From assembly GCF_000145275.1 (NCBI RefSeq), contig NC_014393.1:1116001-1180000 (forward strand): a stretch of DNA of 64,000 bases, in the 5' to 3' direction. The notes beneath the pieces are model-generated. The model was given only the letters and a program-made list of their open reading frames with translations, searched no databases and had not been told where the DNA came from. Made by a program: the position numbers and the translations under genes. The stretch's first letter is position 1. Each line of letters starts with the position of its first letter. Below are positions 62,601 to 64,000 of this stretch, one piece after another. The stretch comes from Clostridium cellulovorans 743B (GTDB lineage: Bacteria > Bacillota > Clostridia > Clostridiales > Clostridiaceae).

Positions 62601-64000
62601 ATGATTTTGCAGCAGGTGAAAATAAAATCTCCGTTGAGAATAAGTCAGGCTTTAATGCTATAAATATCTTTGCTATTATTCCAGAAAAAGATTATAGCTT
62701 TTTGTCTAATCCTTTGAAAGTAGCTTTAAATAAATGCAATATATTTTCGGTTTTAGAAGCAGAAAATGACTTTAGCTATTCAGGAAATATCCAAAGTGAA
62801 AGAGTTTATCCTAAATTAAGTATGGGTAAAGGCATAAGTTCTCAAAAGGGAATTTTAGAACGTGATCTAGACATAGTAAAAACCAGCAATTACTCTTTTG
62901 CTTTCAAATTAAATGGTGGCAGTGATAATGATGGTAAGTTAACTTTTAGTATACTCAATGAGCAGAATGAATTAGTATTGAAGAGACAGATAAACAATTC
63001 TGATTTGAGTGAAACTAGTAATGAAAAAGAGGTTGTAGTAGATAAAATTTATAATACAGATACATTTCCGCAAACTATAAAATATATCGATAATATGATG
63101 GGGCATTATAATACTTTTTTAGTAAACAATATAAATCTTGTTGAAGGAAAGTATAAAGTTAGAATAGAATTTGACAGTAATGTGTTTTCTCTAAGTAACC
63201 TTAATGATATCCATAAGTTTGAATCAACGGAAGTGGCATTGGATTATAATGCAATAGCTGAAGAGGTTGATAAAGAAGATATTGGAAATTATATAGGGAT
63301 AACATCTGATATGATGAGAGATAGCATAGTAGATAATACATTAAATATAGAGTATGATAAAACTTTTTCTAACAGCTGGTATGATTATGCTTCTAAAAAA
63401 GTGTTGGTAAAGCCTGATGAAGAATATCTTATTAATTTTGATGCAGTTTCTCAGAATGTAAGTAACAGACATATGAAAGTTGTGTTTATTGATAAAGATG
63501 ATAAGGTGATTAATACAACCTATATAAATGATATAGAAGATAAGTATAAAAGTACATGGAATAGTTACGAACAAATAGTGAAAGCTCCAACTGGGGCAAA
63601 ATATATGCAGTTTCATATACTTTGCCAAGGAAGTAAAGTTTCAAATGGCTTTGTAAAAATAAAAAACTATACTATTATACCTTATAAAGATCTCATCACA
63701 TTTGATAATATGATGATCTTTGAAGGGAATGATTTCGAAAACTTTTTCAAGAGTGATATTGAAAAGAATGAGATTAAGTATAGTAGATTGGATAGTATGA
63801 AGCGAGAATTTCAGTTAACAAATTCAAATAGAAATACTGTATTATTAAACTATTGTGAGTCTCCAAACCCATTGTGGGAAATTTCACTGGGTAGCTTTAA
63901 AGAGAGAGGGACAATGACATTAAATGGTGTAACAACTGGTATTGTTACAGATGAAAGTGGTAAAGGGAAAATTGAGGTTATTTTGAGAAAAGTATACTAT
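59639..64000 (+). CDS. Giant polytopic membrane protein of the glycan locus, partial at right edge
   Basis: The frame is open from ATG 59639 to the window end: at least 1454 residues and no stop. The first about 475 residues contain 10-12 membrane helices in a GT-C-like arrangement (ISLWMMAPIYRGGHIV-like loop, FYALNPWVVMRLQHIYLLCG, SAAAIHYFFYGMIFLFILGV). The rest looks extracellular and beta-rich, with repeated sugar-binding-like units. It probably transfers sugars from a lipid carrier outside the membrane or presents a large surface module. The ATG overlaps the sensor gene, and GGTGAAGAGAG is a plausible ribosome site. DUF3367/YfhO-type proteins are the nearest comparison, but the family is not certain. 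Confidence 0.8.
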   Translation, partial: MIIVKISKKLWGYLYIYRYDIFSLIIMSSIILWMMAPIYRGGHIVFSDMAFGFSSQRYMEEIFGLWNERWSTSTLLNVPRLIYIYPLYFFSKYFNYSGAVLIKSFITVLVLVSAISMYLFTKRIISIYFSKEFNFFKVFALITGAIFYALNPWVVMRLQHIYLLCGYSLLPIVLMFFFNAFDPKFQQQLIPGYYIYHRGIYKRNVFDLFMLSIFFTISAAAIHYFFYGMIFLFILGVLIVGKTLIQKGNRSKRKIKSILINTIKKIAVFATLFTCLSGYWLSAYFGSIVLKAQASQHNINVIDTLSLFSRNSSIKNVVYFISYWWPMFNISELPLSFYIGGAVTMIFVLYGVLYKGYKYNIIVFFTICTLGFSIVSTGVKLESFANIFIIIVSKTPIIGSMFRDPNKFIGLMAVGYSVLLTFGVQSFLIKLDAMRRSNILKTVTFFSVVIAFSFYFRPFYDHFINGFYSPITIPQEYSDVQDKFKDKEKFDSKVLYMPIADNMIQSFNGVATPYWNRNSNNEMEKATGDIQVYSSQKNTIFHHEGNAVSITYYMNFLQYLLDKGMTKNFGNLVSTFGINEFAYHNEYVGQEARQKFNLEILKQQDGLKKTYENGIFSLYDVETPIPYLYNVPKKIITPYGYSRLESYSNVKNFNFSDYGVIFSALGEKSYLETLNNGDYIDVADYNDLFLSNLPKDNYLLPFDVINEGNSFLTWSKTLVNNNDWLWYLSSQNLNNFPFEFDFNSGVAVTFASSRLDIPPYKIDYTKGKLIADFDSMLRTDRFFVPDNPEIFSVSANPRTNNNSIPVLHGEIMKGDPKNIWQVAKSGLLDAKENNPYKFNLVVSGRGTNKMHVKVRFFDKQMKEIGVSYVVAPGEEVDFNEVNFTGEYVSPQGSAYMRIDLLSYQQPEQKNYWWIHDIKIYDFDEYKKPNVFTMTKKFDSPQRAKVYMRTLYSAKGGDLQININNSEAKKISTMDNSITQFKWIEVGDYDFAAGENKISVENKSGFNAINIFAIIPEKDYSFLSNPLKVALNKCNIFSVLEAENDFSYSGNIQSERVYPKLSMGKGISSQKGILERDLDIVKTSNYSFAFKLNGGSDNDGKLTFSILNEQNELVLKRQINNSDLSETSNEKEVVVDKIYNTDTFPQTIKYIDNMMGHYNTFLVNNINLVEGKYKVRIEFDSNVFSLSNLNDIHKFESTEVALDYNAIAEEVDKEDIGNYIGITSDMMRDSIVDNTLNIEYDKTFSNSWYDYASKKVLVKPDEEYLINFDAVSQNVSNRHMKVVFIDKDDKVINTTYINDIEDKYKSTWNSYEQIVKAPTGAKYMQFHILCQGSKVSNGFVKIKNYTIIPYKDLITFDNMMIFEGNDFENFFKSDIEKNEIKYSRLDSMKREFQLTNSNRNTVLLNYCESPNPLWEISLGSFKERGTMTLNGVTTGIVTDESGKGKIEVILRKVYY

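Noticed and set aside
1..64000. CRISPR arrays, tRNA or rRNA genes, prophage modules
   Set aside because: No regular repeat-spacer array, no tRNA cloverleaf or rRNA sequence and no phage structural genes were recognised in the window. A tRNA scan would be decisive and was not run.

Overview
The window is A+T-rich DNA from a Gram-positive anaerobe, almost certainly a Clostridium. Supporting signs are strong AGGAGG ribosome sites, TTG/GTG starts, a T-box leader, PadR/DUF2812, DUF975 and DUF4179 proteins, and a GH9-CBM3-dockerin cellulase that implies a cellulosome. Both dockerin repeats carry Ala-Ile in the specificity positions, which fits mesophilic cellulosome clostridia (C. cellulovorans or C. 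cellulolyticum type) better than C. thermocellum. The species itself is inference.

Layout. 0-2.7 kb: two paralogous secreted CARDB proteins (the first runs off the left edge) and an AraC regulator facing a GH31 probable alpha-xylosidase (3.2-5.3 kb). 5.4-8.6 kb: an OmpR-type two-component system and a secreted protein, both preceded by the same 11-bp direct-repeat operator candidate. 8.8-11.1 kb: a decaying patch with a hexapeptide acetyltransferase broken by a stop codon and a 7-bp duplication, a GNAT gene with an in-frame TGA, a shredded small membrane protein, and an intact DJ-1/PfpI gene. 11.2-16.6 kb: a sugar-binding lipoprotein, a DesK/LiaS-type two-component system and two short-chain dehydrogenases. 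16.7-23.6 kb: a DUF975 protein, the GH9 cellulase, a ParB-like protein, and a T-box-controlled, atypical methionyl-tRNA synthetase. 23.8-27.1 kb: an IS200-like element, a PadR operon with two matched palindromic operators, a flavodoxin and a DedA protein.

27.6-33.2 kb is the most unusual locus. It holds a signal-less subtilisin, a 68-residue peptide with a five-cysteine tail, two tandem radical SAM/SPASM proteins and a metallophosphoesterase, all on one strand. It reads as a RiPP (thioether-peptide-like) biosynthetic operon with no recognisable exporter. It is followed by a LytTR two-component system flanked by two orphan proteins without signal peptides.

38-49 kb: a HAD phosphatase, a frameshifted DUF1992 gene, an ECF sigma factor with a DUF4179 anti-sigma-like partner, IS982 and IS30 elements with a 20-bp-period repeat array between them, and small hypothetical, HD and GNAT genes. 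49-64 kb: a PHP phosphoesterase, then a glycan locus in which flippase, GT4 and GT2 genes are interleaved with a soluble phosphorelay (REC-kinase, PAS hybrid kinase, Hpt, response regulator). It also has a GT2 fused to a degenerate receiver domain, a membrane sensor without an output domain, and a giant membrane protein of at least 1454 residues that continues past the right edge. The phosphorelay probably sets when this cell-surface glycan is made or modified. That last statement is inference from gene order.
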